A stretch of 64,000 nucleotides of DNA, from positions 248,001 through 312,000 of the forward strand of contig NW_024881591.1 of NCBI RefSeq assembly GCF_019059575.1, in the 5' to 3' direction. The notes beneath the pieces were generated by a model. The model saw nothing but the letters and a program-made list of their open reading frames with translations, had not been told where the DNA came from and did no database searches. Shown piece after piece: positions 1 to 11,071 of this stretch (positions within the stretch are counted from its first letter, which is position 1; every line of letters begins with the position of its first letter). This DNA is from Amphibalanus amphitrite (lineage: Eukaryota; Arthropoda; Thecostraca; Balanomorpha; Balanidae). The position numbers were made by a program, and so were the translations under genes.

Positions 1-1100
1 ACTTTCTGGTGGAGGTCAGGTCAAGGTCAGGTCAAAAAAGGTCAAATTTCAAAGTTGATATTTTTGCATAAAATGGGTATCGATTCGATGCAGCTCGTCA
101 CGGGGAGTCTAATGGTGGTCTTCGTTTTGCGCTACGAGGTCTAGAATTGCTAAAAATTGAGTTTGAAAATTTGACGTCATCAATTTTGAACAGTTTTTTC
201 GCTATAACTTGGCCAAAAAAAGAGGTATTGATCTCAAATTTGGTATGTAGATAGAAGGCGGTAAGGACTATCACATATATTCCGGTTTTTTCGAAATTCA
301 AAAAACTTTTTGGATTTTTCGGCTATTATTTTCAAAAAATCTATTTTTTTGGTTTTTGGGGGTCAAAATAAAAAAAAAAATCAAAGTACTCGGCTTTTCC
401 GGACAGTTTCGTGACTGTATTATTGTCACTTCGTCAGCGGCATACAAGTAATATAAACATTTTCGAAATCACATTTTCAAAACACAAGTAAATAAAGCGC
501 ACTCGCTTAAATCTACACACATTTTTCATTTTGACCCGCTTCCATCCAGACAAATCCTCACATACCCTCAGGTCATCCCTATATAGCAAAAATTATTAAC
601 AATAATTGTAACCATTTGCTGTGACACAACAATGTGATACGACATAATACCAGACCGTTACAAGACAGAGCCGCCAAATGTCACTACATGACTACACCTT
701 ACAACTTACATACAGCTTACATACTTACAACTTTCAATATACTTGCTGAGAACTATTAAAAAAAAAATCGAAAAACCGAAATAGCAGTTTTGTAGCCCTC
801 TTGATTTCACACCTTTTTTTGTCTGAATCATTTTTCTGTATCTCTAAAGCTGTAGGCCTGACAGCTCTTCCCGCGAAACCTTTTTTTGGGGTCGAAAATG
901 GCAAAAATGACGTCACTCTGACGTCATTAGCGGCCAACCTATCATAGCCTTTGGAACAATTTTTGGTCACCATGTGCGCTAGCTACTCCCGGGAGGGTAC
1001 TGAAAGTTTGGTGACGATCGGCGCTGCGGTTCTCGAGATAAATCGAAAAAACTAAAGGGGGGGGCAAAAAATGCCCCCCCCCCACCGCCTGGAAGGTTAA
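1..1100. repeat. AGGTCA-rich TTAA-family element, right part (copy a)
   Basis: Non-coding repeat cut by the window edge. It opens with a run of GGTCA hexamers, and its sequence recurs in inverted orientation at 13560-13960 and 60240-60690. It ends with a G-run/C-run hairpin at about 1055-1083 and TTAA at 1097-1100, the end type shared by the other family members. No open frame of note. Transposon assignment rests on the repeated ends; a piggyBac-type TTAA target is an inference. Confidence 0.65.
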
Positions 1101-1137
1101 ACCACCTGAAAAATATCTGCGGTACTGGATACTATTA

Positions 1138-1232
1138 TTAAACCGCTCGTAGGAAGAAAAATCTTTTAAACCTTTCGCCTATCGGCTCGACGTTTAAAAG
1201 ATTTGTTCTACCTACTCGCGGTTTAACATATA
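1138..1232. repeat. Foldback-repeat fragment (CGTAGGTAGAA family)
   Basis: A short inverted repeat runs from AAACCGCTCGTAGG to CTACTCGCGGTTTAA with a TTTAAACG core. The same unit recurs at 27250-27290, 27775-27840, 39066-39160 and 39230-39290. It is a dispersed non-coding repeat, probably the end module of a foldback element. Confidence 0.55.
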
Positions 1233-1373
1233 AAAAACGATGCCTTCATGTGCAATTAGTGAGCATCAGAGCTACACGATCTCATTAGGCATCGAAAACC
1301 GCGGTATTTCTAACCCTAATAGTAAAGTGTCGTGAGTGTCCCCACCCGGTTTCTGGAGCTCCCGGCAGCTGAC

Positions 1374-1524
1374 CTCGTTCCGCTCCAAGCTGCTGTCGGT
1401 CGAGCTACCGCTACTGCCCCGAGAGCGGCCGTCGGCGCCGCGACCCAGCCGCTCTTCATCCGACGGGTCCTCGTCGGGAAACGATCTTGGATGCAGAAAC
1501 ATGATGGCCAGACAGTGTGTTTCC
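1374..1524 (-). CDS. Isolated exon candidate, acidic Ser/Arg-rich peptide
   Basis: On the minus strand a polypyrimidine tract and CTTTTTCAG acceptor precede 1524, and AACGAG/GTCAGC forms a donor at 1374. The 151 bases between stay open in one frame (incoming phase 2, outgoing phase 0) and encode an acidic, Ser/Arg-rich stretch including FPDEDPSDEERLG and SRGSSGSSTDSS. The composition resembles the multi-exon gene at 5165-11561. However, that gene has a stop at 5165, and no exon of matching phase was found between them. It may belong to a neighbouring gene or an alternative 3' end. Confidence 0.35.
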
Positions 1525-1754
1525 CTGAAAAAGGCAAGGACAAGATAAGATGTCTGCTCAATGAAAATTTGTCAAATTGGTTGGAAAATATCTTGACTTA
1601 AAAGACAGTGTAGGTATGGCACCTTGGGGTTCGGATAATTATCATCAGTGAAGCGTGTCAGATGCAGATTGGGAGTGGATGGATCAGATGGATGGTGGAT
1701 ATCCTCCAGAGTCCAGTTCAGTGTGAAACCACTGGGCATGTGCATATTCTGATT

Positions 1755-2690
1755 ACGAGCGAGCGAGCGCAGCGAGCGAAGCGAGTCTTTTCAATATAAG
1801 GGAAAAATCTCAGTATGAGCGGCCCGGCCCGGCCCGGCCCGGCCTGTAACGCTTTTGAGAGGCTTATATCTCAGCAACCGCTGGACCGATTGGTCTGCGG
1901 TCTTTTTTGCTGGGTAGCCCCATCCCTTCTACCCCGTAATTGACTACTTTTGATACATCTCAGTGACCGTCGTGGCACGTGCCACGTGAAAAGTCAAGGG
2001 TGTTCAAGCTGTTTTGCAAAAGTAGTGATTTTGAGAGGCTCATATCTCAGCAGCCGCTTAGGCGATTGACTTGCGGTAATTTTTATAGGGTAGCAGCATC
2101 CTTTCTACCAAAAATAGGATAATCTCGATGCATGTGGGTCACCCCCAGTGCACGTGCAAAATACAACAATAAGAGGTGTCAAATTTGTTCCCATTTTGAT
2201 AACTCGGTAATTACTGGGGCGATTTTGCTGAAACTTGGCATACAGGTAGGCACCCACCAGGCAATGCATTCCCATGTGTTGCGGTTAAGGTGCTACTGCA
2301 CGTGCGCACGTGCAGGGGGCGCTTCCAGATCTCGAGAACGGCTGGGCCGATTGCGCTCAAATTTGGTACACGGTTGGAGACCGGTTAGTAGGCTGCCGTG
2401 CAAAAGTCAGTTTAGACCCCGTTTGCACGTGCGCACGTGCAGAATGCCGCTTCCAGATCTCAGGAACGGCTGGGCCGATTGCGTTCAAATTTGGTACACC
2501 GCTAGCGACCGGTTAGAAGGGTGCTTTGAGCAAGCCCGTTGGAAGTACCCTCTCGCCCTTCCGCACGTGCAGGGCTCACTATCTCGCTCGCCCGTTCTTC
2601 GCCCAAAAGGCGTTTTACTGGTAAATAGTTGTACCTATGGTACAGAACTGAGCTGCAAAGCTGCTATATCACCCTCATGGAGTGACCCTA
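1755..2690. repeat. Divergent tandem repeat with CACGTGC boxes
   Basis: Four imperfect units of the type 'ATCTCAG-AACGGCTGGGCCGATTGCG-TCAAATTTGGTACAC' lie at about 1860-1935, 2033-2120, 2325-2400 and 2455-2530. They are separated by GTGC(GC)ACGTGC palindromes. The long open frame across it (from 2132) is made of repeat units and has no protein-like features. A short GGCCC run sits at 1820-1842. Function unknown. Confidence 0.5.
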
Positions 2691-2699
2691 GTTAGTGCT

Positions 2700-3024
2700 G
2701 TTAACATGAGTGTGTGCATGTAGCATGTATATGATGCTTCTAAAATGTCACTCTTGTGTCAGCTTACTAATTTTCTCACAAATTTTACAAAAATAATGCT
2801 TCTCCAAAAACTTGTCAACTATCAACAATCAAAAATGTTATTTTACCACAGAATGCATGCTGCAATTTGTGAACTTTGGAATTGGAAGGGTTCTGGTGGA
2901 TGATTACCAAAGCAAGTAAGATCGTCCATGATGTAATAAGAAGTTATTCCAGTCAAATATCATATTGCACAATTCAATGCCAAACGCTAATATATACATC
3001 AACCATGTAGTTTTCTGGCAGCAT
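2700..3024. other. No gene seen
   Basis: AT-rich sequence between two repeats. I see no open frame, splice signal pair or repeat match within the window. Confidence 0.5.
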
Positions 3025-3028
3025 ATCC

Positions 3029-3531
3029 CAGTCGGGGAAACTATGGTAAAATCTGCTATTTTTAGCAGTCTGCTATTTTTAGCAGAAATCTGCTAAAAAT
3101 GGGTACGCATGTGACGTCATCGTACCCAAATATAGCAGATTTGGGTACGGCCCCCGACAAAAGCAGATCTGCACCCTAATTGAAGCAAATGCGCATCAAA
3201 TGCCTGGCAGATTCATGATTAGAATAGTGCTGAGAATGTCCTCTGATATTTTTGTTCAGATCCGACTATTTTTAAATAATGAATTTCAAAATAGTCGGAT
3301 CTGAACAAAAATAGCAGAGAACACTCTCAGCACTATTCTCATCATGAATCTGCCAGGCATTTGATGCACATTTGCTTCAATTAGGGTGCAGATCTGCTTT
3401 TGTATGGGGCCGTACCCAAATCTGCTATATTTGGGTACGATGACGTCACATGCGTACCCATTTTTAGCAGATTTCTGCTAAAAATAGCAGACTGCTAAAA
3501 ATAGCAGATTTTACCATAGTTTCCCCGACTG
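3029..3531. mobile_element. 503-bp foldback MITE with 4-bp target duplication
   Basis: Almost the whole element is one inverted repeat: the first ~240 bases recur as the reverse complement of the last ~240, around a short AT-rich centre near 3275. Ends are CAGTCGGGGAAACTATGG and its complement. ATCC flanks it on both sides (3025-3028 and 3532-3535), which fits a 4-bp target-site duplication. There is no coding capacity. The arms are dense in TAGCAGA/TCTGCTA direct repeats. Superfamily not assigned. Confidence 0.85.
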
Positions 3532-3535
3532 ATCC

Positions 3536-4075
3536 GAATAAAATGCTTTATGAGAAAACAAATTTTATTTTGCGTCATTAAGTACCTTGAGGAAATTGGG
3601 CAGTTGGGGTTATTAAAACAAAATCAATAAGATAACTCAACTAAAATGCGATTGTGAAAATAAACATTGACATCCTGATGCTCACTTCACCAACAAATTA
3701 GAAATTGAAATGGAGTGAAATTTACAACTAACTTGAAACCTTTACCGTTTGGTGTTAGTGTTTCCTGTTTGTATTCCCGCCCAGTTCCCATCCCTCGAGA
3801 CTACCCGAATAATAATAAAATATCGATATTACTTAATACGAGATTAAATGGCTGGGCGACGAAAAAACATACAATAACACTCCTAACTTCACCCGCCCAC
3901 TATCTCTAATGCTTTGTCTAATGCACAGTGAATTACAAAGCAAATAAATATTTTTTTCAGTTTCGAAACTGATGCGCCGTTAATGGCTATCATTACACAA
4001 GCAGCTAAAATGCTGTCATCCAATGAGCAGCTTCACTAACCTGCAGCTATAATGGATAAATCGGGATAAGGTATT
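3536..4075. other. No gene seen
   Basis: AT-rich intergenic sequence with no supported feature. Confidence 0.5.
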
Positions 4076-4256
4076 AACCCGGTTTACATTGCATATTTGA
4101 CGAGGCTCTAGCTCGTTAATTTGGCGATAATTTCGATGCAGTGGTCTTCAAATATTTAGAGGGGATCATTTTGTAAATTGTTCAGCACCATTGGCATCTT
4201 TTGCAACATCACGGACGGAGATATAAGCTTGCAACAAACCCTATGTAAACGCGTCT
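4076..4256. mobile_element. 181-bp MITE, copy 1
   Basis: Nearly identical over its length to 17582-17762. It starts AACCCGGTTTACAT and ends near CTATGTAAAC, so the two ends are inverted repeats; in this copy the right end is mutated. Non-coding. Confidence 0.7.
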
Positions 4257-4271
4257 ATTATTTCCATAGCC

Positions 4272-4670
4272 ATGGATTTGGATTGTATGTCAAATATTTA
4301 TTCAGACGATCAAAAAGATGACATCACTTTGCCCATACTTCCAAGGCATTCTTTTATTTTCACATCTCACAGACAAATATTTGAGATTTTTTATTTCTTC
4401 ATCATGACGTTAGCCGGCCAGAATGATAGACAGGGTACAGGGATGCCTATCACTCAACAAAATATCGCTCTGTCCAAGGCTCTGTCACTAATCTGGAAAT
4501 TAGGCGTGCTATCAGTTAAAACAATTGCTATGTTAGTAGCAATTATCCTGCCTTTCATTTCAATTTTGGTTTTAATTCGTCTGTTTTGTAACAATGGCAT
4601 GCGGCTGAGCGCCCAGAAACAGTCGCTCGGACATATGTTACAACATTTACTTATTCCATGGCATAATTGA
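4272..4670 (+). CDS. Uncertain small ORF with one hydrophobic segment
   Basis: An ATG-initiated frame of 132 codons directly follows a MITE. Residues about 83-107 are strongly hydrophobic (SVKTIAMLVAIILPFISILV) and would make one membrane helix; the rest has no recognisable domain. Codon use is AT-rich, unlike the GC-rich genes nearby, and no homologue is recognised. It may be a chance frame. Confidence 0.15.
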   Translation: MDLDCMSNIYSDDQKDDITLPILPRHSFIFTSHRQIFEIFYFFIMTLAGQNDRQGTGMPITQQNIALSKALSLIWKLGVLSVKTIAMLVAIILPFISILVLIRLFCNNGMRLSAQKQSLGHMLQHLLIPWHN

Positions 4671-5164
4671 ATAGCAGGTCCACATTCGATAGACGGTAGG
4701 TCTTCCCTATCTCTCAGTAATAGCATTTCGAGCAGGCTGCACTGCACATACCTAAACTCAATACCTACCTACCTATGCTATTCATGCCTGGTCATTTTAA
4801 ATTTTAATATCAGGTGCACGGCAACTCTGCATGCATAACAAAAGTGATTCGCAAATTTGCTAGAATCACTTATCACTTCACACTGCCACTAACCGTGCCT
4901 AAAGCCAAGAGCTACAGCTATAACAATAACAATTAAACATAAAATCAACAAACAATATCTATTTGACATACTTATAAGTTTGCATTACCTCCCTTGTTGC
5001 CGAGTCGGTAAAGCGACAGTAAGCATTTTTAGAGAGCGACCTGGGTGACCGGTTTGACCTCAGCAGGACACCGCCCTCAGCCATCAGGTCACCAGTCACC
5101 CCCGGTCAGCACTCGGGTCAGCACCCCAGTAGCGATGCGTCAGCGTTTGAAGGGCAGTCGTCCG
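4671..5164. other. No gene seen; 3' flank of the disordered-protein gene
   Basis: The part near 5164 would be the 3' UTR of the minus-strand gene ending at 5165. No clear AATAAA on that strand was found close by. Confidence 0.4.
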
Positions 5165-5253
5165 TCAGCAGCCGCTGCCGCGCCGACTGCGGTCGGCCTC
5201 CGCCTCTGAGCCGGAGTCGGCGGCCGTCTGACTTGGTGGAATGGAGCGGAAAC
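5165..5253 (-). CDS. Terminal exon (7) of disordered Ser/Pro/Arg-rich protein gene
   Basis: The minus-strand acceptor TTTTAATGCAG precedes 5253. The frame, entered with phase 1 from the previous exon, gives 29 more codons (including SQTAADSGSEAEADRSRR) and ends at TGA (5165-5167). Acidic, Ser/Arg-rich composition matches the other exons. The phase match and composition support it; transcript data are lacking. Confidence 0.65.
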
Positions 5254-5413
5254 CTGCATTAAAAAAAAAAAACATCATTAGGCATTGGTCGCAAGGTGAA
5301 TGCAAGGTTTTGTCTGTCAATGCCATGGTGTGATTGCCAATCCTTACAGCATAATAAGGGTAATAAAGGTACTAATTTGTAATTTGTAAGAGCTCGTTTC
5401 CGATCGCACTGAC

Positions 5414-6390
5414 CTTTGACGACCGGCTGGGCGGTTCTCCAGCCGACGGGTACGGAGAAGGCCGTCCGTTTGAAGAGGCCCGGGTAGCGGCCCGGAGCGG
5501 CGGCCGAGGGGGCCTGGGTCACCCCGGCCGGCCGCCAGGCACCGCCCGTGCCGACCGTCTCCGTCGCCTCGGCACCGGAGCCGCGCCGACCCGTCACCGC
5601 TCGCGGCGGTTCCGCGCCACCCGTGACGTGTGGATCGCGAGCACCACCGGACAGGCGCCGCGGCCGTGACGCCGCGAGGTCACCGTTCTGCGTGAGGTCA
5701 GTCGGCGGCGGAGAGATGCTGCTCCTAGCACGGCGAGCAAACTCCCTCTCCGGAGAACCGCGGACGTTTCCGAACCGATAACGAGGGGCTCTTCCCTCAG
5801 GGCTGACGGAGGATCGCTCTGCCCTCTGGAGCAGTCTCCTAGCCGCCGACCTGGCGGTGGCTCTCTCAGCCGAGCGAACATAGCCGATCCCCGTCTCTCG
5901 ATCGGGAGAGCTCTCCATCGACCATCGGTTGTAGCGTTCGGTAGACCGAGACGAGGTCCTCTCGACAGAGCGAGACGAGGTCCTCTCGACAGAGCGAGAC
6001 GAGCTCCTCTCGACGGAGCGGGAGGACACGCGCCGGGCGGAGGTCATGTAGTTCCTCTCCGACGGCCGCTGAGCCCCGTCCTGGTCGTCTGACTGGTCCT
6101 CAGCTCGCTCTCTGGAGCGGGAGGAGCCCTGCTCCGATCCTCTGCTCCAGGATCTCCCCGCTGAGCGGAGAGCGCTCCGCTCGGTGGGCCGGGAAGTGAC
6201 CCCGCTGGCGGCGGTGACCCGGCCCGGCTCGTCCTCTGGGAGGGAGTCGGAGCGGCGGCGCCGACTCCCTGGGGCGGCACACACCACGTAGTCCTCATCC
6301 TCCATTAACTGGATCCGGTGTCCGGGGCTGTATCCGGTCCACGAACCCAGCTGCACCTTCGGCGGGGTCCACCGATTCTTCGTAACCACC
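5414..6390 (-). CDS. Exon 6 of disordered protein gene, SR/ER-repeat region
   Basis: 977-base exon. The acceptor is TTTTTCCAG before 6390 and the donor AAAG/GTCAGT at 5414. It enters in phase 2 (completing an Arg codon) and leaves in phase 1. The first ~45 residues are the only part that looks ordered: WTPPKVQLGSWTGYSPGHRI, then an acidic MEDEDYVVC. The rest is Ser/Arg/Glu repeats, with SRSVERTS in tandem (22-24-base repeats at about 5940-6010), and Pro/Gly/Ala-rich tails. The gene family is not recognised. The ordered motif is the best handle for homology. Confidence 0.75.
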
Positions 6391-6577
6391 CTGGAAAAAG
6401 AGGATTTAAGTCGTCAGCTCGAGAACGGTAACAATACCTATTTGGCGCTCGAAGCTGGAGAAATGTTACGCGTTGCAGTCTAAATAAATGCAGACGCTTG
6501 CTGCTAAATGTGCGCATCTGGCAGAACAATTAACATACCAAATATCTTATCCGTAACGTTATTTGTCTGCGACGCAT

Positions 6578-7766
6578 TTAACCCGCTCCCCACTGGGGTC
6601 TGTGTATAACACGCCCTACTGGGGGGGGGGGGGGGCTATTCATAGCCCCCCTCCTAACTCCGAAACTACTGGACCGATCGTCAAAATTCAAACGGCGTCT
6701 GATAGCCCCGGAAAAACTGTCGAGCGAAACCTAATTTCATTGACCTCGAGGTCACCGATGACGTCACAGGTCAGGTCAAAGTAAAAATTATTAGCATTTT
6801 GGCTTGTTCACATTTTGGGCTCTGGCCGCCGTCTTACAAGTCAGATCAGGCTCATTTTTGGTTTCCACACTCGTGAACAGATGCTCTAGATACCTTGAGG
6901 GTACCAAACTTGTACTTTGATTTTCAGGTCAGGGTCAGGTCATCACAGGTCACGGAAATATTATATCATGCGTCGGTCACGTGACACATGTTTTATGGTC
7001 CATTTAGGCCATATATTTCGAATTTGATGTCGTCTGTGACATTCGAGGTCATTTTGAGTCGAATTTAGCTTAGGTCAGGTCACTTTCAGGTCAAAAAAGG
7101 TCATTTTTTGAAGTTAAAATTTTTCAACAAAAAAGGTGTCTATTGGATGCAGTTTGAGCTCAGGAGCACGATGGTGCCATTTATATTGGTGTACGATGTC
7201 AAATACGTACTGAAAAATTGATTTGAAAAATTAATAATTGGGAATTTTTTGCAATAATGCGTATAACTTGGCCATTTTTGAAGATATTTAGCTAAAACTT
7301 GCTAGAGTTAGTCATAATCATGCATTCTGTCACATGTATTCCGGTTTTTTCTAAAAGTCAAAAAATTTTGGAAAAATATATAAAAATATAAATTTTGAAT
7401 ATTATTATGAAAATTTTCAAAATTTTCAAAATTTTGAAAATCCGAAATAGCAGTTTGATAGCGCGGTCAATTCTGAGTCCTTTCATGCAAAGAAATTGGA
7501 TCTAGCTTAAAAACTGAGCTCTTGGGAGCGATTGCCGTGGTTCAATGTTTTGCGTCGAAATTGGACGAACATGACGTCACTCTGACGTCATTTCCGACCG
7601 ACCTATGATAGCTACGAAGTTTAAATTTTGACACAAGGTGTCAAATTGATGCAGCCGAAGTTACTTAAAGTTTGGCGTCGATCCGTCAAGCGGTTTGGAA
7701 GTTATTGTAGAAAAACGGGAGGGGGGCTATAAATAGCCCCCCCCCCCCCAGTTGGGCGCGGGTTAA
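6578..7766. mobile_element. AGGTCA-rich TTAA-family element (copy b), intronic
   Basis: Complete copy inside the 1.5-kb intron between exons 5 and 6. TTAA lies at both ends (6578-6581 and 7763-7766), followed by CCCGC and preceded by GCGCGGG. Each end carries a G-run/C-run hairpin with loop-proximal CTATTCATAG (left) or CTATAAATAG (right). The interior is dense in AGGTCA/TGACCT hexamers and has no coding frame. Confidence 0.8.
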
Positions 7767-7890
7767 AAATGAAAAAGATTTAACTTTAAATGATGGTAAA
7801 AGGGCTGTTTGTTCCAAGATTTGTTCATTGTTGTTATTTAGTTACGTATGTAGGTTGACAGTAGTCAATTAATTGTAAAAGTTAATTTAC

Positions 7891-8012
7891 CTTTTATTTG
7901 TTTGCTGTTTTTCGGGAGCTCTGTTCTCCTTAGCCGTTTTCTTCTCGGGTTCATTAGTTTCGGGGCGGTCGTTTTCGCCGTTCACACGGGCTTCTGCGGC
8001 GAGACTTGTTGC
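7891..8012 (-). CDS. Exon 5 of disordered protein gene
   Basis: 122 bases. The acceptor ACATTTCAG lies before 8012 and the donor AAAAG/GTAAAT at 7891. Open only as a charged peptide (for example ENDRPETNEPEKKTAKEN). It enters in phase 0, matching the CAG/GTAACT donor of exon 4, and leaves in phase 2, matching exon 6. The matching phases on both sides are the main support. Its plus-strand shadow frame is not meaningful. Confidence 0.75.
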
Positions 8013-8357
8013 CTGAAATGTACGGTAGATAAACGTTTTAGACAAGTTGCCCGTCTGGTAGTCGCAAACGGGTTAGCGAGAAATTAATATATGTTAGCAA
8101 TTATGTCGTATTAATGAAACATAATCCCGTCATGCCATTAAATGTTGTTTTATTGCCCTTGCCATTAGGGAAATAAAATGAAATAATTATACACAATGAA
8201 CACAATAAACGCAATAAACGAACAATAAAAATAACCACCACATATAGGCATGCCTACCTACTGGCGCCATCCAAGTGTTACAAATGTAATGGAATGTGAC
8301 AAGAAAAAACATTGTTTTGCTGCCCAATCTAGAATAAGGACGGATTTACTGAGTTAC
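8013..8357. other. Intron between exons 4 and 5
   Basis: AT-rich intron of 345 bases with no repeat or gene recognised. Confidence 0.6.
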
Positions 8358-9689
8358 CTGCAGCTTCGCGTATGTTGCATTCCGTTCGGCTGAAGTCCGA
8401 CGTCGACGGTGCTTCTCCGATCGGCTCTCCGACTCGGAACTTGTGCCACGATCATGCTCCTGGGAGAAATTCTGCTGAGCTCGCTCAGCCAGGTGGCTCG
8501 TGACCACAGCGGCATTGCTGATGCCTGGTGGGGGCGCCTGGCTCTCCGTGCTGTCCTCAAACTCCCCGAAAACGTCCTCCGACTGTGACCCCGCTCTGTC
8601 CGCGGCGCTGCGCCGGTCTGAGAGCGACTCGGACGGATAGTCTGCATCCCCGGCCTCAGACTGCTGGGAGAAGCTGGCGTCGCTGGCCGCCCGGCCCCTC
8701 AGGAGCGGCTCCGGACTGGGAGACTTCTCTCGGGCTCTCGAACTCAGACTGGACGAGAGCCGACAGGGTGAGCGCTCAGGGCTGGGCGCTGGGCTTCTGC
8801 GCTCAGACTCAGGACTTGAGACCAAGGTTCTTGGTTCCGGTCCAGGGCTCGAAACCAAGCTTCGTGTTGCCAGCTGAGAGTTTGAAGTCACATTCCTTCG
8901 TGCCTGTTCAGGACTTGAAACCAGGCTTCTGGGCGCCGGTTCAGGGCTTGACACCAAGCTTCTTCGCTTTGGTTCAGAGCTCGATGCTAGGCTCCGTGGT
9001 GCCGGCTCGGAACTTGAAGCCTGACTTCTTCGCGTCGGTTCAGGGCTTGAAACCAGGCTTCTAGGCGCTGGTTCAGGACTTGAAGCGTGACTTCTTCGCG
9101 TTGGTTCAGGACTCGAAACCAGGCTTCTGGGCGCCGGTTCAGGGCTTGAAATCAGACTTCTGGGCGCCGGCTCAGGGCTCGTCGCCAGGCTCCGGTGATG
9201 TGACGAGCTGTAACTTGGTGTCAGGCTTGGGCGTCTCGAGTTCGAATCGAGTGACTCTGACTCGAACCTCTCCAGTCGGCTGGACGTTTCCGACTCAAAC
9301 CGTTCTTCAGAGTCTGACACGGATTCATATTCAGCTTTAGGCCGTGGGTCCTCGTCATCGACACTTATCTCATCTTCACCGTTTTTACCGTTCTCCCGAT
9401 AACTATTTGACGAGTTATTGTATCCACCGTCCTGCGATAGGTTTCGGGGCTGTCTTTCTGCCTTCTCGACTCCAGTATATCTTTCCTGTTCAGCCGGAGC
9501 CGACCGTTCAGTCGAGTCTCTCGCCTCCCTAACCCGCCCCAGTTCCGGCTGATGTTCGGCAGCAGAAAGAGGTCGCGAGTCACTCTCGCTGGACTGGCTG
9601 CGGGACAGGGAGAGTCGCGGGGCCGGACTCGGCGCGCCGGGCGGAGGTGACCGCGGCTCCGACTCCGACTCCGAGTCTCTCTCCGGCTG

Positions 9690-9723
<34 letters not shown>

Positions 9724-10018
9724 TGCCGGACCGGAGCCGGTGCCGGCGGAGCGGGAGCCCGCCGTTTTCTGGCGAACAGCGCCGTGTCGATGTCCAGGTC
9801 GTCGTCGTCGAACTCGGAGGGCGGCGGCCCGAAACGGTCGGTGCTCGGGGGCGGTGAGCTGTACCGTGTCCGGGCGGACTGAGAGGGGTGCCAGCGGCCG
9901 GGGCCGGGCCGAGAGGCCGGCGCCGCGGCTGTCCTCGGCTCCGACAGTCCGGGACTGGAGGGGGCCCCAGACGACGGCAGCGCCATCGTCCTCTTGGGGC
10001 CGGTGCTCGCGCTAAGAC
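8358..10018 (-). CDS. Exon 4, main exon of disordered SPEP-repeat protein
   Basis: 1,661-base exon of 553 codons plus a split codon. The acceptor CATTGCCAG precedes 10018 and the donor CTGCAG/GTAACT is at 8358; phase 1 in, phase 0 out. The product is predicted to be entirely disordered. It begins Pro/Ser/Ala-rich, then has an acidic DDDDLDIDTALF patch, a PEPEPEPE tract (about 9680-9730), Ser/Glu-rich segments and, at about 8790-9190, a tandem 12-residue repeat of the form SSPEPAPRSLVS (period 36 bases). The C-terminal part ends with SESRSEKHRRRRTSAERN. An in-frame ATG at 9984-9986 could start a shorter isoform, but the upstream exons keep the frame. Such proteins are often scaffolds or cytoskeletal linkers; no function can be assigned from this sequence. 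Confidence 0.8.
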
Positions 10019-10334
10019 CTGGCAATGATATGGATGACGCGATTAAACGACGATCAGATATGAGATAAAGCGGGCAAAAATCGCTTGGTGTTTGATTGTA
10101 TTGATCTGATCACATGATAGCGCCTTATACCTATCAGAGCTTGTCCGATGTATGCTGATGAACAATTTAGGGCACCAAAATGACTGACCCAGCCGAAAGA
10201 TAATGTATGTGTTTGTGTGTTGGGATGGGGAGCGGCCACCAAGGTGATTTACGCGGCCATTGCTTTCCAAGCGCCGTCATAAATGTTATGTTATATAAGA
10301 CGAGAGCACGGAGAGTCCCACTGGACTCACTCAC

Positions 10335-10624
10335 CGACCGCGGGCAGCCCGGCCCCCCGGCGGCTGAGCGCAGCGGCAGCCTCCGGTCTCTGTTCCCGGG
10401 GGACAGGGTCGGCCTCGGCGGGGGGCGGGGCCGCGCTGACGCCCCGCCCCGTCCGCGCCGGGGGCGGGGCCGGGGCGCGTCGTTTGCGGGCCGGCGGGGC
10501 CGCTGGTTGGCGCCGGTGTCCGCCTCCGGTGGTGCCATCCGACACCCCTCCCTCCGTCTCGAGTGACGTCCTCCTCTCGGCGGCCTCATAGGACGACGTC
10601 GACAGCCGCCTGTCCAATGACTGA
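10335..10624 (-). CDS. Exon 3 of disordered protein gene
   Basis: 290 bases. The acceptor CGTTCTCAG lies before 10624 and the donor GCGGTCG/GTGAGT at 10335. It enters in phase 2 and leaves in phase 1, joining exon 4 as a Gly codon. It encodes SLDRRLSTSSYEAAERRTS followed by Pro/Ala/Arg-rich sequence. Very GC-rich, so several long frames appear on both strands; only this one connects in phase to its neighbours. Confidence 0.7.
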
Positions 10625-10883
10625 CTGAGAACGGACGGCGGGAGACGGGGATTGGCGTGGGGCAATTTGATTCGTGGTCAATATAGAAGGCAGCAACATA
10701 ATGCAGAATGGAGGCGATGAACGAGATGCGCATTCAGATAATTGCTAACGAATGATTAGAAGCTAATGGCTAATGTCATAAACGGTTTTATCCAGCGACC
10801 ATATCCGGTTTGTCCGGCCCTACACCTCTCTAAACCGTATACAGAGCTTTATGGTTTGGACGGCCAGCCGTTAGTGATGATAC

Positions 10884-11071
10884 CTGTCGGAGGTAGCCGT
10901 GCCGCGGGTCACGGAGCTGGTAGAGCTGGCCACGGAGCTGGTGGACACCCGCCGCCCGTGGGGAGGACCTCCTGCCTCCCAGTCCCGCTCTGCCGGCGTG
11001 CGGCGGCCCTCCCCGGCTCCGTATGCTTCCCCTGACTGCCGGAACCTCGCGCCGGCCGCGCCATTCGAAAC
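10884..11071 (-). CDS. Exon 2 of disordered protein gene
   Basis: 188 bases. The acceptor CCATCACAG lies before 11071 and the donor TCCGACAG/GTATCA at 10884; phase 0 in, phase 2 out. It encodes basic and Ser/Thr-rich sequence ending RRVSTSSVASSTSSVTRG. Joins exon 3 in frame. Confidence 0.7.

Noticed and set aside
1820-1842. GGCCC run as a CpG promoter signal
   Set aside because: Short simple repeat within repetitive DNA, with no gene start nearby.
2132-2695. 187-codon plus-strand frame
   Set aside because: Made of three diverged copies of a tandem repeat, with no domain or codon bias.
8528-9340. Plus-strand frames with a GFWAPVQGLKPSF-type repeat
   Set aside because: Antisense shadow of the SPEP repeat in exon 4; the minus-strand frame has matching splice sites and phases.
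10207-10591. GC-rich plus-strand frames
   Set aside because: Shadows of exon 3; they run across its splice sites and have no signals of their own.
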